Assembly (NCBI RefSeq): GCF_039543385.1
Contig: NZ_BAABJQ010000041.1
Location: 1-64,000, forward strand
Origin: Rugosimonospora acidiphila
Lineage (GTDB): Bacteria > Actinomycetota > Actinomycetes > Mycobacteriales > Micromonosporaceae
Direction of reading: 5' to 3'
DNA length: 64,000 nt
Below the pieces are notes generated by a model. It did not search any database. It saw nothing but the letters and a program-made list of their open reading frames with translations, and had not been told where the DNA came from. A program made the position numbers and the translations under genes. Below, in pieces: positions 8,641 to 17,326 of this stretch (the stretch's first letter is position 1; each line of letters opens with the position of its first letter).

Positions 8641-8760
8641 GCCGGGCACGGAGCCGAAGCGGTCGGCTCGACCGGGCGCGGAGCCGCGGAGCCGAAGGGG
8701 CCGGCTCGACCGGGCACGGAGCCGAAGGCGTCGGCTCGACCGAGGCACGGCTCCGGGCCG
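8641..8760. repeat. Imperfect ~30-bp tandem repeat
   Basis: Three degenerate copies of a unit built on CCGGGCACGGAGCCGAAG plus CGGCTCGA, about 30-38 bp each, plus a partial fourth. It fills most of the 328-nt gap between the ytrA-like and GNAT genes; nothing else is seen there. Confidence 0.7.
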
Positions 8761-8797
8761 GTCGGTGGTCGGCGGCGAAGCGGACGATCGTGTAGCC

Positions 8798-9346
8798 CTA
8801 CGATTCCGGCCCGGTCAAGGACTCCGTCGAGAGGGCGGCGAAGGCCAACCGGTCCCGCCACTGCCCTCGGATCAGCAAGTGCTGGCGCAGACGCCCCTCA
8901 TACCTCATCCCGATCTTCTTCAGGACGCGGGCGGAACGAGTATTGTCCGGGTCGCAGGTGGCGGTGACTTTGTGAAAGCCCACCTCGCGGAACCCGAAGT
9001 CCAGGACGGCCGCTGCCGCCTCCGTGGCGTAGCCCTTTCGCCAATGAGACCGAGCCAGGACATACCCCAGCTCGCCACGGCGGTGCTCTCCGCTCGTCTC
9101 CCCGAGATGGACGGCACCGATCAACTCGTCGTTCGCGCGAACGACGACAGCCAGCGTGTAGTTGGACCGCGGCGTCGCGCTCGCCTCGTCATGCGCCTCG
9201 GCCAGGAACGCGACCGTGTCCCGCGGACTGTTCGGTCCCCAGTCCATGAACCGAGTCACCTCGGGATCACTGGCATATCCGTGGACGGCGTCACGATCCG
9301 ATGCGCTGAAGTCCCGTAGCACCAGACGGGACGTGACGAATTCCAT
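8798..9346 (-). CDS. GNAT N-acetyltransferase (RimJ/RimL-like)
   Basis: A 182-residue acetyltransferase. It has the RimJ-type opening TSRLVLRDFSASDRDAVHGYASDPEVTRFM, ELGYVLARSHWRKGYATEAA containing the acetyl-CoA-binding loop near residue 95, and NTRSARVLKKIGMRYEG near 140. Members acetylate N-termini, amino groups of antibiotics or small metabolites; the substrate here is not deducible. The ATG at 9346 was preferred over upstream in-frame starts because the family conserved sequence begins there. It stands alone between repeat DNA and the AtpB-like fragment. Confidence 0.85.
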   Translation of the reverse strand: MEFVTSRLVLRDFSASDRDAVHGYASDPEVTRFMDWGPNSPRDTVAFLAEAHDEASATPRSNYTLAVVVRANDELIGAVHLGETSGEHRRGELGYVLARSHWRKGYATEAAAAVLDFGFREVGFHKVTATCDPDNTRSARVLKKIGMRYEGRLRQHLLIRGQWRDRLAFAALSTESLTGPES

Positions 9347-9491
9347 CGCCACGATGATTCCCACCCTCCGTATCGCCGGCCAGCGAAACAAGTATGCGCG
9401 GGCGAGGTGCCCGGTCGAATCCGGCGGACAGGCGAGGACGCTGCCGAATCGAACCGACGCGGCGGCGTCTCCGCGACTCGCCGACGCCGGA

Positions 9492-10055
9492 TCAGTGCTC
9501 GTCGGACAGGGAGGTCTGAATGTAGAACGAGTTGAGCATGGCGAACACGTAGGCCTGGAGCACCGCGACCAGCAGTTCGAGGAAGGCGGCCGCGATCGCC
9601 ATCGCCCAGGACAGCAACGACAGCGGCCGGTACAGCAGCGTGCTGGAGCCGTAGAGGACGCACCCGCCGAGGGCGAACACCATCAGGATGAAGTGGCCCG
9701 CGAACGTGTCCGCGAATAGCCGCACCGACAGGGTGAACGGCCGCAGGACGAGGTACTCGATGACCTCCAGCGGCGTCATGAGGGGCAGCAGCCAGGCCGG
9801 TGCGGCTGGTGGCCTGACAATCCGCTTCACGAATGCGCGCAGCCCGTGGCGGCGCCCGGCCTCGGCCCGGCCCGACCCGGGTGCCCCGGCCGGTGGGCGG
9901 GTGTTCGCGATACCGGGCACCCGACCGGTGGGCCGGCCGGCGGCCAGCGGTACGGCGACTCGAGGCGCGGCCGGGGCGAACGCTGCTGCCGGGCGGATCG
10001 CACGCGGCAACCGAATTTCCGCGCCCGTACCGGTCGCGTGGCAAGGAATTGACAA
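9492..10055 (-). pseudogene. N-terminally truncated, solitary ATP synthase subunit a-like gene
   Basis: The C-terminal ~115 residues of this 187-residue frame match the second half of F-type ATP synthase subunit a. Visible are GLRAFVKRIVRPP, LMTPLEVIEYLVLRPFTLSVRLFADTFAGHF (with the conserved Arg of the RLF motif) and LELLVAVLQAYVFAMLNSFYIQ, ending in a short acidic tail. The first ~70 residues are proline/alanine/arginine-rich, unlike any part of AtpB, so the first transmembrane helices of the normal ~250-residue protein are missing. No other atp genes are nearby. Its 5' end also overlaps a good promoter on the other strand. I read it as a relic; a functional short homologue is possible because the retained part has no stops or frameshifts. 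Confidence 0.6.
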
Positions 10056-10077
10056 ACGTCGACATCAACTTTAACGT
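10049..10077 (+). promoter_or_regulatory. Promoter of the CBM35 secreted protein gene
   Basis: TTGACA (10049-10054), a 17-nt spacer and TAACGT (10072-10077) form a good sigma-70-type promoter. Transcription would begin near 10084, giving a ~160-nt leader before the ATG at 10245. The promoter lies across the 5' end of the AtpB-like frame on the other strand. Confidence 0.55.
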
Positions 10078-10098
10078 GCCTGCATCTATCGGATTCCG

Positions 10099-10112
10099 TT
10101 CGAAATTTCGAA
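10099..10112. promoter_or_regulatory. TTCGAAATTTCGAA palindrome, candidate repressor site
   Basis: A perfect 14-bp palindrome just downstream of the predicted transcription start of the CBM35 gene. Its core CGAAA/TTTCG is shared with a palindrome upstream of the GH10 xylanase gene in this window. CGAAA-type palindromes are known upstream of Streptomyces xylanase genes, so a common repressor of hemicellulose genes is a reasonable inference. Confidence 0.5.
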
Positions 10113-10244
10113 TGCGTCGATGGATGTCAGTGCTTACGGCGACGTCGGTGTCGCGCGCCTCACCGCCCGGTGCGGTGCCGGCCGGCCCGGCCTCGCGCAG
10201 GTCGGCCGGAGGCACGCGGGTCGCCCCGAGGGGAAGGGAACCTC

Positions 10245-11660
10245 ATGAGCCGATCACGAATCGTCCGGCTGCTACCGGTGCTGCTCGCGCTCGCGGCAGC
10301 CGGGGCGGTGTCGGGCCCGCAGGCCGCGTTGGCCGCCACGCCGGGTGCCAACGCCGGCGCGGGTACCGCCCGCCTCGCGCGGCCGGCCGGCGACAACCCG
10401 GCCGCACGCGGCGCCACCGCACCCGTGGCCGGGGTCGTTCCCGGCCTGACCGGTGTGGCCGCGCGGCGGGCCGCGGGTAGTGCCGCCGACCGGTTCCGGC
10501 AGGTCACCAATGAACGTGTCAACGCGTCAAGGCCGTCCGCCGGTGCCGGACCGTCCTCCGCCCTGGCGCCGGCCGCCCAGCTGCACACCGACTGGGGCGT
10601 CGACATGCCCAGCAGCCAGAGCCAGGGACTGCACGCCACACAGAGCGTGCTCACCGGCACCAGCCCGATCAGCGGCGGTGACTACGTCTACGCGCCGACC
10701 GCCCTGCCGCCCGGTAACGCGTGCATCGAGATGACCACCGCGTACACGCCGAGCGGACCGGACCTGTGGGCCTGGGACTGGTGCGGCGGGCGGGACACGG
10801 TCGGCAAGCTCACCGCCATGAACGCGAGCTTCCTGGCCACCTACACGGCCACGGTCAACGGCCGGACGACCTACAGCCTGGACGAGCACAAGACGTCGAC
10901 GACCGCCAACACCTGGACGGCGTACCTGTACAACTACCAGACGCACGCCTGGGACACGTACTACACCAGCTCGGGAACGTACGACCTGCCGCAGTTCGCG
11001 TTCGGCTGGAACATGTTCGAGGTGTACACGTCGGTGAACCCCGCGACCGGGGCCGGGTACTACTGCGGCAACCTCGCCGGCCGGGCCTTCGAGAGCAGCG
11101 CCGTGCAGGTGATGCAGGGATCGTCCTGGGTTAGCGTCACCCCGAGCAACAGCACCGTGCCCAACCCGCCCCCGTCGGGCAGCCGGCTGGACTGTCCCAC
11201 GTTGAACTTCAGCGTGGTGCATGCCAACGACGACTGGCTCGCCCAGATCGGCGGCGGCAGCAGCACGCCTCCGCCCGCGACCCACTCGTACGAGGCCGAG
11301 GCATCCGGTAACACCCGTGCCGGCCAGGCCGCCGTGCGTAGCTCCTCGGCGGCCTCCGGGGGTGCGCTGGTCGGCTATGTCGGCAACGGCACGGCCAACT
11401 ACCTCCAGTTCAACGGCGTGACGGGCGGCACCGCCGGCAGCCACACCATCACCATCTACTACGCCTCCGGTGAGAACCGTTCCACCACGCTCAGTGTCAA
11501 CGGGGGCGCCGCGACGACGGTCAACACGCCCAGCACCGGAGGATGGGACACCATCGGATCGGTGACCACGACGCTGACCCTCAACGCCGGCAGCAACACC
11601 ATCCGGCTCGGTAACCCCACCGGCTGGGCGCCGGACCTCGACCGGATCGTGGTGAGCTGA
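10245..11660 (+). CDS. Secreted protein with C-terminal CBM35-like domain
   Basis: A 471-residue exported protein. Residues 1-31 are a signal peptide (SRIVRLLPVLLALAAAGAVSG core). A Pro/Ala-rich linker runs to about 115. A tryptophan- and tyrosine-rich beta domain of unknown family spans ~115-330 (DLWAWDWCGGRD, YTATVNGRTTYSLDEHKTS, FGWNMFEVYTS, with four cysteines likely in disulfides). A PPPAT linker follows and then a CBM35/CBM6-type module at 347-471 (HSYEAEASGNTR ... NGTANYLQFNGV ... DLDRIVVS). No catalytic signature is recognised in the central domain. The ATG has GGGAAGGGA upstream. It probably binds plant or microbial polysaccharide; an enzyme activity is open. Confidence 0.78.
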   Translation: MSRSRIVRLLPVLLALAAAGAVSGPQAALAATPGANAGAGTARLARPAGDNPAARGATAPVAGVVPGLTGVAARRAAGSAADRFRQVTNERVNASRPSAGAGPSSALAPAAQLHTDWGVDMPSSQSQGLHATQSVLTGTSPISGGDYVYAPTALPPGNACIEMTTAYTPSGPDLWAWDWCGGRDTVGKLTAMNASFLATYTATVNGRTTYSLDEHKTSTTANTWTAYLYNYQTHAWDTYYTSSGTYDLPQFAFGWNMFEVYTSVNPATGAGYYCGNLAGRAFESSAVQVMQGSSWVSVTPSNSTVPNPPPSGSRLDCPTLNFSVVHANDDWLAQIGGGSSTPPPATHSYEAEASGNTRAGQAAVRSSSAASGGALVGYVGNGTANYLQFNGVTGGTAGSHTITIYYASGENRSTTLSVNGGAATTVNTPSTGGWDTIGSVTTTLTLNAGSNTIRLGNPTGWAPDLDRIVVS

Positions 11661-11712
11661 CCCACCGCCGTGGCCGGCCGCGCCGATCGGGCCGGCCACG
11701 GCCGCCGGTGGG
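11661..11712. terminator. Strong bidirectional hairpin between convergent genes
   Basis: CGTGGCCGGCC and GGCCGGCCACG form a perfect 11-bp stem, extended by an outer CCCACCG/CGGTGGG pair, starting directly after the CBM35 gene stop. It can end both this transcript and the convergent hydrolase transcript. Confidence 0.75.
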
Positions 11713-11725
11713 AGACCCGATGGAC

Positions 11726-12859
11726 CTAGGCGTCCGGTACGAAGCGAGCGGCCCAGTTCATCACGGCGTCCCGGTAGCTCGCGGCGTTCAGTTCCAGGTT
11801 CAGGTCGTGGCCGGCGCCGGGCAGTACGAAGGTCTGCAGCCGGGCCGCCGGGCCGAAGTAGGGCGCCTCCTCCTGGGCCAGGCTCGCGGCGCTCGCGCAG
11901 TCGCTGGCCAGTTCGCCCCCGCAGAACAGGTTGTCCTGCGTACCGACGACGACGAGCACCGGCGCGGCGATGTCGCGCGAGGCGGGGGAGCTGACGCCCA
12001 CCGCGAATGACTCGGTCAGTTCCGTGACGCTCACCGGGTCCTTGAAGACCTCATCGGTCGCGATGACGCCGGGATCGGTGTCCTGTGCGGCGTAGAACGT
12101 GGTGGCGCGCCGGCCCGGCACCGTGGTCACATACCCGGCGTCGTACGCCGCGCCGAACTTGGGCTCGGACGAGGCGGGGTGGACGCTGGAGAGGATGGCG
12201 GCGACCAGGGTGATGGCGGAGGGGTGGTGAGTCACACCGGTGAGCACTACCCCGTCGACGTCGCGGTAGATGGCGGCCTCCAGGGTGCACACGCCGCTGC
12301 CCAGCGAGTGACCCACCAGAACGACCTTTGTGAAGCCGATGCCGCCGATGGTTCCGGCGCGCAGCCCCTGGACCAGCTGATGCAGCACGAGGGCCTGCGC
12401 CGTCGCGGTCAGCGCGACGGACGGCTCCCGGCTGCTCTGCCCGTACCCGATCCGGTCGATGTTCAGCGTCGCGTACCCCGACTCGCCGACGGCCTGCACG
12501 TACGAATAGGTCTCCGGCTGGTAAGGGAAGTCCCAGTAGTAGCCGCTGTAGGTGGCGCCGGGAACGAGTACCTGGATCGCCGCGTGACGTCGGCCGGCCG
12601 GCACGCACAGCCGGCCGTACACGTCCGCCGGTGCCGTGACATCGAGGCTGACGGGCACGTGGACGGCCGTGCAGATCGGCGGCTGCCGAGGCGGCGCCGC
12701 GGGCGCCGTCAGGGAGAACGGTGAGAGCGTCAGCCCGGTGGCCGCGACATCGGCCGTAGCGACGAGCGCGCCAGCGGTCACCGCGACGATGGCGGCTAGG
12801 GCGACGCCCGGCCGCAGCCAACCGGGGCGCCACGCCGCACCGCCGTGAGGTGGACGCAT
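11726..12859 (-). CDS. Exported or membrane-anchored alpha/beta hydrolase
   Basis: A 377-residue alpha/beta-hydrolase with an N-terminal hydrophobic segment (LRPGVALAAIVAVTAGALVA) acting as signal or anchor. The nucleophile elbow is VVLVGHSLGSG in the middle of the protein, and GAGHDLNLE near the C-terminus supplies the histidine. TLNIDRIGYGQSS earlier in the chain forms part of the cap or oxyanion region. Family members are lipases or esterases of varied substrate. The ATG at 12859 is chosen for a GGAG ribosome site 6 nt upstream; the frame is open further upstream. It stands alone, convergent with the CBM35 gene. Confidence 0.82.
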   Translation of the reverse strand: MRPPHGGAAWRPGWLRPGVALAAIVAVTAGALVATADVAATGLTLSPFSLTAPAAPPRQPPICTAVHVPVSLDVTAPADVYGRLCVPAGRRHAAIQVLVPGATYSGYYWDFPYQPETYSYVQAVGESGYATLNIDRIGYGQSSREPSVALTATAQALVLHQLVQGLRAGTIGGIGFTKVVLVGHSLGSGVCTLEAAIYRDVDGVVLTGVTHHPSAITLVAAILSSVHPASSEPKFGAAYDAGYVTTVPGRRATTFYAAQDTDPGVIATDEVFKDPVSVTELTESFAVGVSSPASRDIAAPVLVVVGTQDNLFCGGELASDCASAASLAQEEAPYFGPAARLQTFVLPGAGHDLNLELNAASYRDAVMNWAARFVPDA

Positions 12860-13239
12860 CACCAGCTCCGATCCCCGGAATGGACTGACGAATGGCTGTC
12901 CCGCGCCGGGCGGTGCGCGACGCGGAAGTGCCGCCGTAGTCGACAACGATGGCGCCGACCCCCGGGTGACGTTTCGGGGAGATCCCGGTCCGAGCGGTCT
13001 GCTGGCGACTACCGGTGACCAGGCGTGCTTCCGTGTGCGGAGCCGCCGGCCCGGCTCTCTTCGCCGGGGCTGCGCCGGGCGGGTGGCGCGGCGCGGCCAC
13101 TCACCGGGATTCGATTCCGCGGTCCCGGCAGTCGTGTCGGGCGGTCCTTCGTCGACGTGCCGATGACTGTCGCCAGCGAGTAGCGGCTCTGTCCATTCCG
13201 CGTTGACGCCCGGTGCGCTCGCGCGGACGGCGCCGCCCC
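12860..13239. other. Non-coding interval upstream of the hydrolase
   Basis: Apart from the ribosome site of the hydrolase I see no convincing gene, promoter or RNA here. Open frames in both directions are GC-driven and lack family sequence. Confidence 0.5.
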
Positions 13240-13286
13240 GCGGGTCGACCGCCCTGCGGGCCGATCGCCCCGCGGGGTCGACCCGC
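13240..13286 (-). terminator. Long two-part hairpin after the GST gene
   Basis: GCGGGTCGACC (13240-13250) pairs perfectly with GGTCGACCCGC (13276-13286), and an inner GCGGG/CCCGC stem closes the loop. It begins 45 nt past the stop of the GST gene and is the obvious terminator. Confidence 0.7.
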
Positions 13287-13330
13287 CCCGTGGGGTGCGG
13301 CAGCCCGCCGTGGTGCGGGGTCCACAGCGG

Positions 13331-14443
13331 TCAGGGGCGGCGGGTGCGCTCGTCGCGGCCGGGGAGGTCGAGAATCGCGCCGTGGCCGGCGGGGACGACC
13401 TCGCCGGGCGGCGGGGGCCCGGGTGGTGTCCCGTCGCCGAACGGGCGTCCGCCGAGTGCCTCGCGACCGTGCCGGGTCAGCCAGCCGGCCGGGTCCGGGC
13501 CGACCGGAACGATGCCAGTCGGGTTGATGTCGCGGTGTACCTCGTAGTAGTGGCGTTTGATGTGGTCGAAGTCGATGGTGTCGCCGAAGCCGGGGGTCTG
13601 GAACAGGTCACGGGCGTAGGCCCAGAGGACCGGCATCTCGGTCAGCCGGCTGCGGTTGCATTTGAAATGGCCGTGGTAGACCGCGTCGAACCGGACCAGG
13701 GTGGTGAACAGGCGGACGTCGGCCTCGGTGATCGTGTCGCCGACCAGGTACCGCTGGGTCCGCAGCCGTCCCGCCAGCCAGTCCAACCGGTCGAACAGCC
13801 GGTGGTACGCGCGCTCGTACGCCGCCTGGCTGGCGGCGAACCCGGCCTGGTAGACGCCGTTGTTCACGTCGCGGAAGACCACCCGATTGACCTCGTCGAT
13901 CTGCTCCCGGAGGTGTTCGGGGTAGAGCTGGGGCGCGTCCGGCCGGTGATGGGCGACCCACTGAGTGGACAGGTCGATGGTCAGCTGGTCGAATTCGTTG
14001 GTGACGACCTGGCCGGTCGGGACGTCAACGATGGCCGGCACGGTGATGCCCCGGTCGTAGCCCGGGAAGCGCGCGAAGAACGCCTCTTGCAGGCGCTCGA
14101 TGCCCAGCACGGGATCGCGCCCGCCCGGGTCGAGGTCGAAGGTCCAACTGCGCTCGTCGTGTGTCGGCCCGGCCACGGCCATGGACAGCGCGTCCTCGAG
14201 CCCGAGCAGCCGCCGCACGATGATGGCCCGGTTCGCCCAGGGGCAGGCGCGGCTGACCACCAGCCGGTACCGCCCGGGCTCGACCGGGTAGCCGTCGCGC
14301 CCGTCGGCGGTGATGCGGGTGGCGATGTAGCGCATGTCCCGGCTGAACTCGCCGCCCTCGCCCATCGCGTGCGCGGCCTGCGGCGCATCGGTCGGGCCAT
14401 CCTGGGGGGTGTCGGCCCCGCCGACCACTGGTACCTCGGGCAT
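13331..14443 (-). CDS. Xi-class glutathione S-transferase / glutathionyl-hydroquinone reductase-like
   Basis: A 370-residue GST of the Xi (YqjG/ECM4) type. The active-site cysteine lies in SRACPWANRAIIVRRLLGL near residue 65, and the C-terminal all-helical domain has RYLVGDTITEADVRLFTTLVRFDAVYHGHFKCN near 245. Such enzymes reduce glutathionyl-hydroquinones; in actinomycetes, which generally lack glutathione, the thiol cofactor is probably mycothiol (inference). The C-terminus has a Pro/Gly-rich extension of ~40 residues. The ATG at 14443 opens the recognisable protein; upstream in-frame sequence is low-complexity. It is divergent from the small MerR-like gene. Confidence 0.85.
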   Translation of the reverse strand: MPEVPVVGGADTPQDGPTDAPQAAHAMGEGGEFSRDMRYIATRITADGRDGYPVEPGRYRLVVSRACPWANRAIIVRRLLGLEDALSMAVAGPTHDERSWTFDLDPGGRDPVLGIERLQEAFFARFPGYDRGITVPAIVDVPTGQVVTNEFDQLTIDLSTQWVAHHRPDAPQLYPEHLREQIDEVNRVVFRDVNNGVYQAGFAASQAAYERAYHRLFDRLDWLAGRLRTQRYLVGDTITEADVRLFTTLVRFDAVYHGHFKCNRSRLTEMPVLWAYARDLFQTPGFGDTIDFDHIKRHYYEVHRDINPTGIVPVGPDPAGWLTRHGREALGGRPFGDGTPPGPPPPGEVVPAGHGAILDLPGRDERTRRP

Positions 14444-14860
14444 GGATCGATCATTCCGCGCCGGTTGCCCGGCGCCAAGTCCGCGAATTGTCGAAAAGCC
14501 AACCGAGCCATCGCCGGGCACCGGGCGAACCGGCCGCACCGCTCGCCGGACTCCTCGGGAAGTCCATTGTGGACTAATGAGCATGGCCTGCTCAGGCTAT
14601 GGGCCCGGATCCCGGTGCCGCTTGGGGCCGACCGTCCCCAGCACCCGATCTGTCCGGCGGTAGCGCCGATTGTTCGTCGATGTCGCCGATCGAGCTGTTT
14701 GTCGGCCTCCGCCTGCGGTGGCGGGCTGGTCTCCGCCCAGCTGTCGGGCCGACGGAGGGCCTCCGGTAGCTCCGGTCGTCGCCCGTACGGCGGAAGCGTG
14801 CGGTTTAAACCCCGCCCGAGCCGGGAAGACCGACGTGTCGAGAATCGGTGGGGGTGCGGC
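14444..14860. other. Divergent intergenic region
   Basis: This 417-nt interval separates the GST gene and the small DNA-binding protein gene. It must hold both promoters, but I find no clear -35/-10 pair, dyad or RNA structure. Confidence 0.4.
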
Positions 14861-15121
14861 ATGGTCGACGACGACGCGTACCAACTGAGCATTTCCGAGG
14901 CGGCCGCGCGGCTGAGTGTCGATACGAAGGACATCAGGGACTGGCTGAGGTCCAACGCCCTGCGGACGACCACCGGGCCGGACGGGCACCGTGGCGTCGA
15001 TACCGAGTCGGTGGAGGAGTTGGCGAGCGCGCTCACGCTCCGGACCGAAGACGAGCGGGTAGCGGCGCTGTTCAAGCTGCGGGAACGCAACGCCGTATCG
15101 GACGAGAACCCGACGATCTGA
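14861..15121 (+). CDS. Small MerR/excisionase-fold DNA-binding protein
   Basis: An 86-residue protein: YQLSISEAAARLSVDTKDIRDWLRSNALRTTTGPDGHRGVDTESVEELASAL is a winged-helix HTH in the style of BldC/excisionase proteins (helix-turn-helix, then a G-GHR wing near residue 42). A ~25-residue basic/acidic tail (ALFKLRERNAVSDENPTI) follows. BldC-like proteins bind DNA directly as cooperative regulators of development. No integrase or plasmid gene lies nearby, so an excisionase role is unlikely. The ATG follows a GGTGGGGG stretch. Alternative upstream starts would add low-complexity sequence. Confidence 0.7.
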   Translation: MVDDDAYQLSISEAAARLSVDTKDIRDWLRSNALRTTTGPDGHRGVDTESVEELASALTLRTEDERVAALFKLRERNAVSDENPTI

Positions 15122-15280
15122 GCCGTTTATAGCGTTATACCTGACTCGACGAACGACGGCGTGTCGCCCGGCTCGTCGAAGGCCGGCGCGGCGTCCGTTC
15201 GCCGCGGTCCGTCCGCCGCGGTCCGGCCACGGTCGCGGCCGCCCCCTGCCGACCTGGAATCGGCTCGATGCTGCGCGTCC

Positions 15281-15380
15281 CGGCCCACCCCGGCATCCCG
15301 GCCCACCCGGCGTCCCGACCCACCCCGCTGTCCCGACTCATCCGGCGTCTCGGCCCACCCGGCGTCCCCGGCCCATCCGG
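15281..15380. repeat. Degenerate ~17-bp tandem repeat
   Basis: About six imperfect copies of CGGCCCACCCGGCGTCC lie in the 594-nt non-coding gap between the MerR-like and GNAT genes. Nothing else is recognised in the gap 15122-15715. Confidence 0.65.
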
Positions 15381-15715
15381 CGGACCGGTCGACCCGGGCG
15401 GACCGACCGCGTCGCGGGGTCCCCGTCGGGGCGCCCGCTGCCGTATCGTCTCCCCATCGGGCACGATCTCTGCCGATCCGCCGCTCGACCGCCGCGATCC
15501 GACCGTGCGGTGCCGCTCCGGCCGCCGGGCGGCCACACGAGACGGCCGCACGAGAGAGTCGTGCGAGCGGAGAGCGGGCGAGCCGGACGGCGGGGCCGAC
15601 GCGGTGGGGGACTGATCCGGCAGGATCGACGTGGCGGCATCGATCCGGCGGTACCGAAGGCGCGGCGCCGGATAGGCGGAGCCGCGAGCGGTCGACGCGA
15701 GGAGGACTGGGCGGC

Positions 15716-16309
15716 ATGGGATCGATCCGCCGAGCGGTTGAGGCCGACGCCGGGGCGCTTGCCGGGGCGGTAGCGGAGGCGTTTCACGACCTCGCGGTCT
15801 GCCGGTGGCTGGTGCCGGACCCGCAGGAGCGGCGCCGCGTGCTGCCGGACAACTTCCGGATCTTCGTCGAGCACGGCATCGAGCACGGCGCCGTGTACAC
15901 GACCGACGAGCTCGACGCGGTGGCGGTATGGTTCTCGGACGCGCCCGACGGCGTACCGGAGATCCTTCGGTACGCCGAGCGCGTGGCGCGGGTCTGCGGG
16001 GCGCACACGGACAGGTTCCAGCTCCTCGACGAGGCCATGCACGCCGCGCACCCGGCCGACCCGCCGCACGAGCACCTCGCGTTCCTCGCGGTGCGCACGG
16101 CGGCACAGGGGCGCGGGCTCGGCTCGGCGCTACTCGAACTGCGCCACGAGGACCTCGACCAGCGTGGCGTGCCGGCGTACCTGGAGGCGAGCAGCCCGCG
16201 CAGCCGGGAACTGTACCTGCGCCACGGCTACGCCGATTCCGGCGAACCCTTCGCGCCCAAGGGCGGCCCGGAGCCCTGCATGTGGCCCATGTGGCGCGCC
16301 CCGCGTTGA
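15716..16309 (+). CDS. GNAT N-acetyltransferase
   Basis: A 197-residue GNAT protein. The acetyl-CoA site is visible at HLAFLAVRTAAQGRGLGSALLELRHEDLDQRG near residue 122, and the end of the domain is YLEASSPRSRELYLRHGYADSGEPF near 157. The C-terminus KGGPEPCMWPMWRAPR is typical of a large actinobacterial subgroup of unknown substrate. GGAGG lies 10 nt before the ATG. The gene is convergent with the methyltransferase gene. Confidence 0.87.
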   Translation: MGSIRRAVEADAGALAGAVAEAFHDLAVCRWLVPDPQERRRVLPDNFRIFVEHGIEHGAVYTTDELDAVAVWFSDAPDGVPEILRYAERVARVCGAHTDRFQLLDEAMHAAHPADPPHEHLAFLAVRTAAQGRGLGSALLELRHEDLDQRGVPAYLEASSPRSRELYLRHGYADSGEPFAPKGGPEPCMWPMWRAPR

Positions 16310-16404
16310 GACCGGCACCGACCGGGCCGTGACACCAGCCGGTCGAGTCCGGTGCGGCTGAGCTGACCGGCGCGGGCGCTATGCCGCGCGCCGGTCCGGG
16401 CGCC

Positions 16405-17241
16405 TCACGAGCGCGGCGGTGCGGGCTTGCGCGCCACGCCGGCCAGGAACGCGGACCGCTCGGGATGACCGTCGGGCCGACCGGCCTCGGCTCCCTGGTC
16501 GGGGCGCCATTGGGACATCCATACCAGGCCCGGCTCGACCAGGTCGAAGTCTCCGAAGAACGCCTGGATCTGCTCGCGGGTGCGCAGCTCACCGGTCGGC
16601 CCGCTGGTCGACTGGTAGATCTGCTTGGTGGTGGCCGCGGCGGCCCGGTCGAATCCGTCGACCGCTCCGTGCGTGAGCGCGAGAAAGCTGCCCGGCGCCA
16701 GCGCGTCGCGCAGGTGCTGGACCGCGCCGTACGGATCGTCGGTGGCGGGCACGAAGTGCAGCACGGACACCAGTAGCAGCCCGACCGGCCGATCCAGGTC
16801 CAGCACGGCGCGCAGTTTGGGGTGCGCGAGGATCGCGGCGGGCCGCCGCAGATCCTCCTCGATCGCGACGGCCCGGTCGTCGCAGGCGAGTATCTCCCGG
16901 CTGTGCGCGACCGCGATCGGGTCGAGATCCACATACACCACCCGGGAATCGGGCGCGGCGCGCTGGGCGACCTCGTGCACGTTGCCGCCGGTGGGGATGC
17001 CCGAGCCGATGTCGAGGAACTGGCGGATGCCCTGGTCGGTCAGCCAGCGCACGGCGCGGTGCAGGAACGCCCGGTTGGCCTGGGCGATGGCCGGTGCGGT
17101 GGGAACGGCGTCGGTGACGGCCCGGGCGGCTTCCCGATCGACTGCGAAGTTGTGGGCGCCGCCGAGCCAGTAGTCATAGATCCTGGCGGCGCTGGGCGTG
17201 TCGAAATCAACGGTCTGCGGCACCCGCGAGGGTCGCTCCAT
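16405..17241 (-). CDS. SAM-dependent methyltransferase, PF04672 family
   Basis: A 278-residue protein of the actinobacterial S-adenosylmethionine methyltransferase family PF04672. It opens with VDFDTPSAARIYDYWLGGAHNFAVDRE and has FLDIGSGIPTGGNVHEVAQ as the SAM-binding loop, VVYVDLDPIAVAHSREIL for the second strand, and LLVSVLHFVPATDDP for motif IV. The family is abundant in Streptomyces and Micromonospora and its substrates are largely unknown. The ATG at 17241 is used; a GTG six codons upstream (17259) is also possible, as neither has a clear ribosome site. Confidence 0.88.
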   Translation of the reverse strand: MERPSRVPQTVDFDTPSAARIYDYWLGGAHNFAVDREAARAVTDAVPTAPAIAQANRAFLHRAVRWLTDQGIRQFLDIGSGIPTGGNVHEVAQRAAPDSRVVYVDLDPIAVAHSREILACDDRAVAIEEDLRRPAAILAHPKLRAVLDLDRPVGLLLVSVLHFVPATDDPYGAVQHLRDALAPGSFLALTHGAVDGFDRAAAATTKQIYQSTSGPTGELRTREQIQAFFGDFDLVEPGLVWMSQWRPDQGAEAGRPDGHPERSAFLAGVARKPAPPRS

Positions 17242-17326
17242 GATGTGAACACTAGTCACGACCGCGAGGCCCGTCGATACCCGCGACCCGGCGGGTACCG
17301 GCCGAGCTGCCTGGTCGCGGCCGGCC

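Noticed and set aside
13100..13125. GGATTCGATTCC resembling a tRNA T-arm
   Set aside because: No matching acceptor stem or anticodon arm within 100 nt.
14861..15121. Excisionase of an integrated element
   Set aside because: The fold fits, but no integrase, attachment-site repeat or plasmid replication gene is present; a BldC-like regulator is more likely.
15135..16934. Long minus-strand frame across the GNAT and methyltransferase region
   Set aside because: Out of frame with both recognised genes and purely Arg/Pro-rich.
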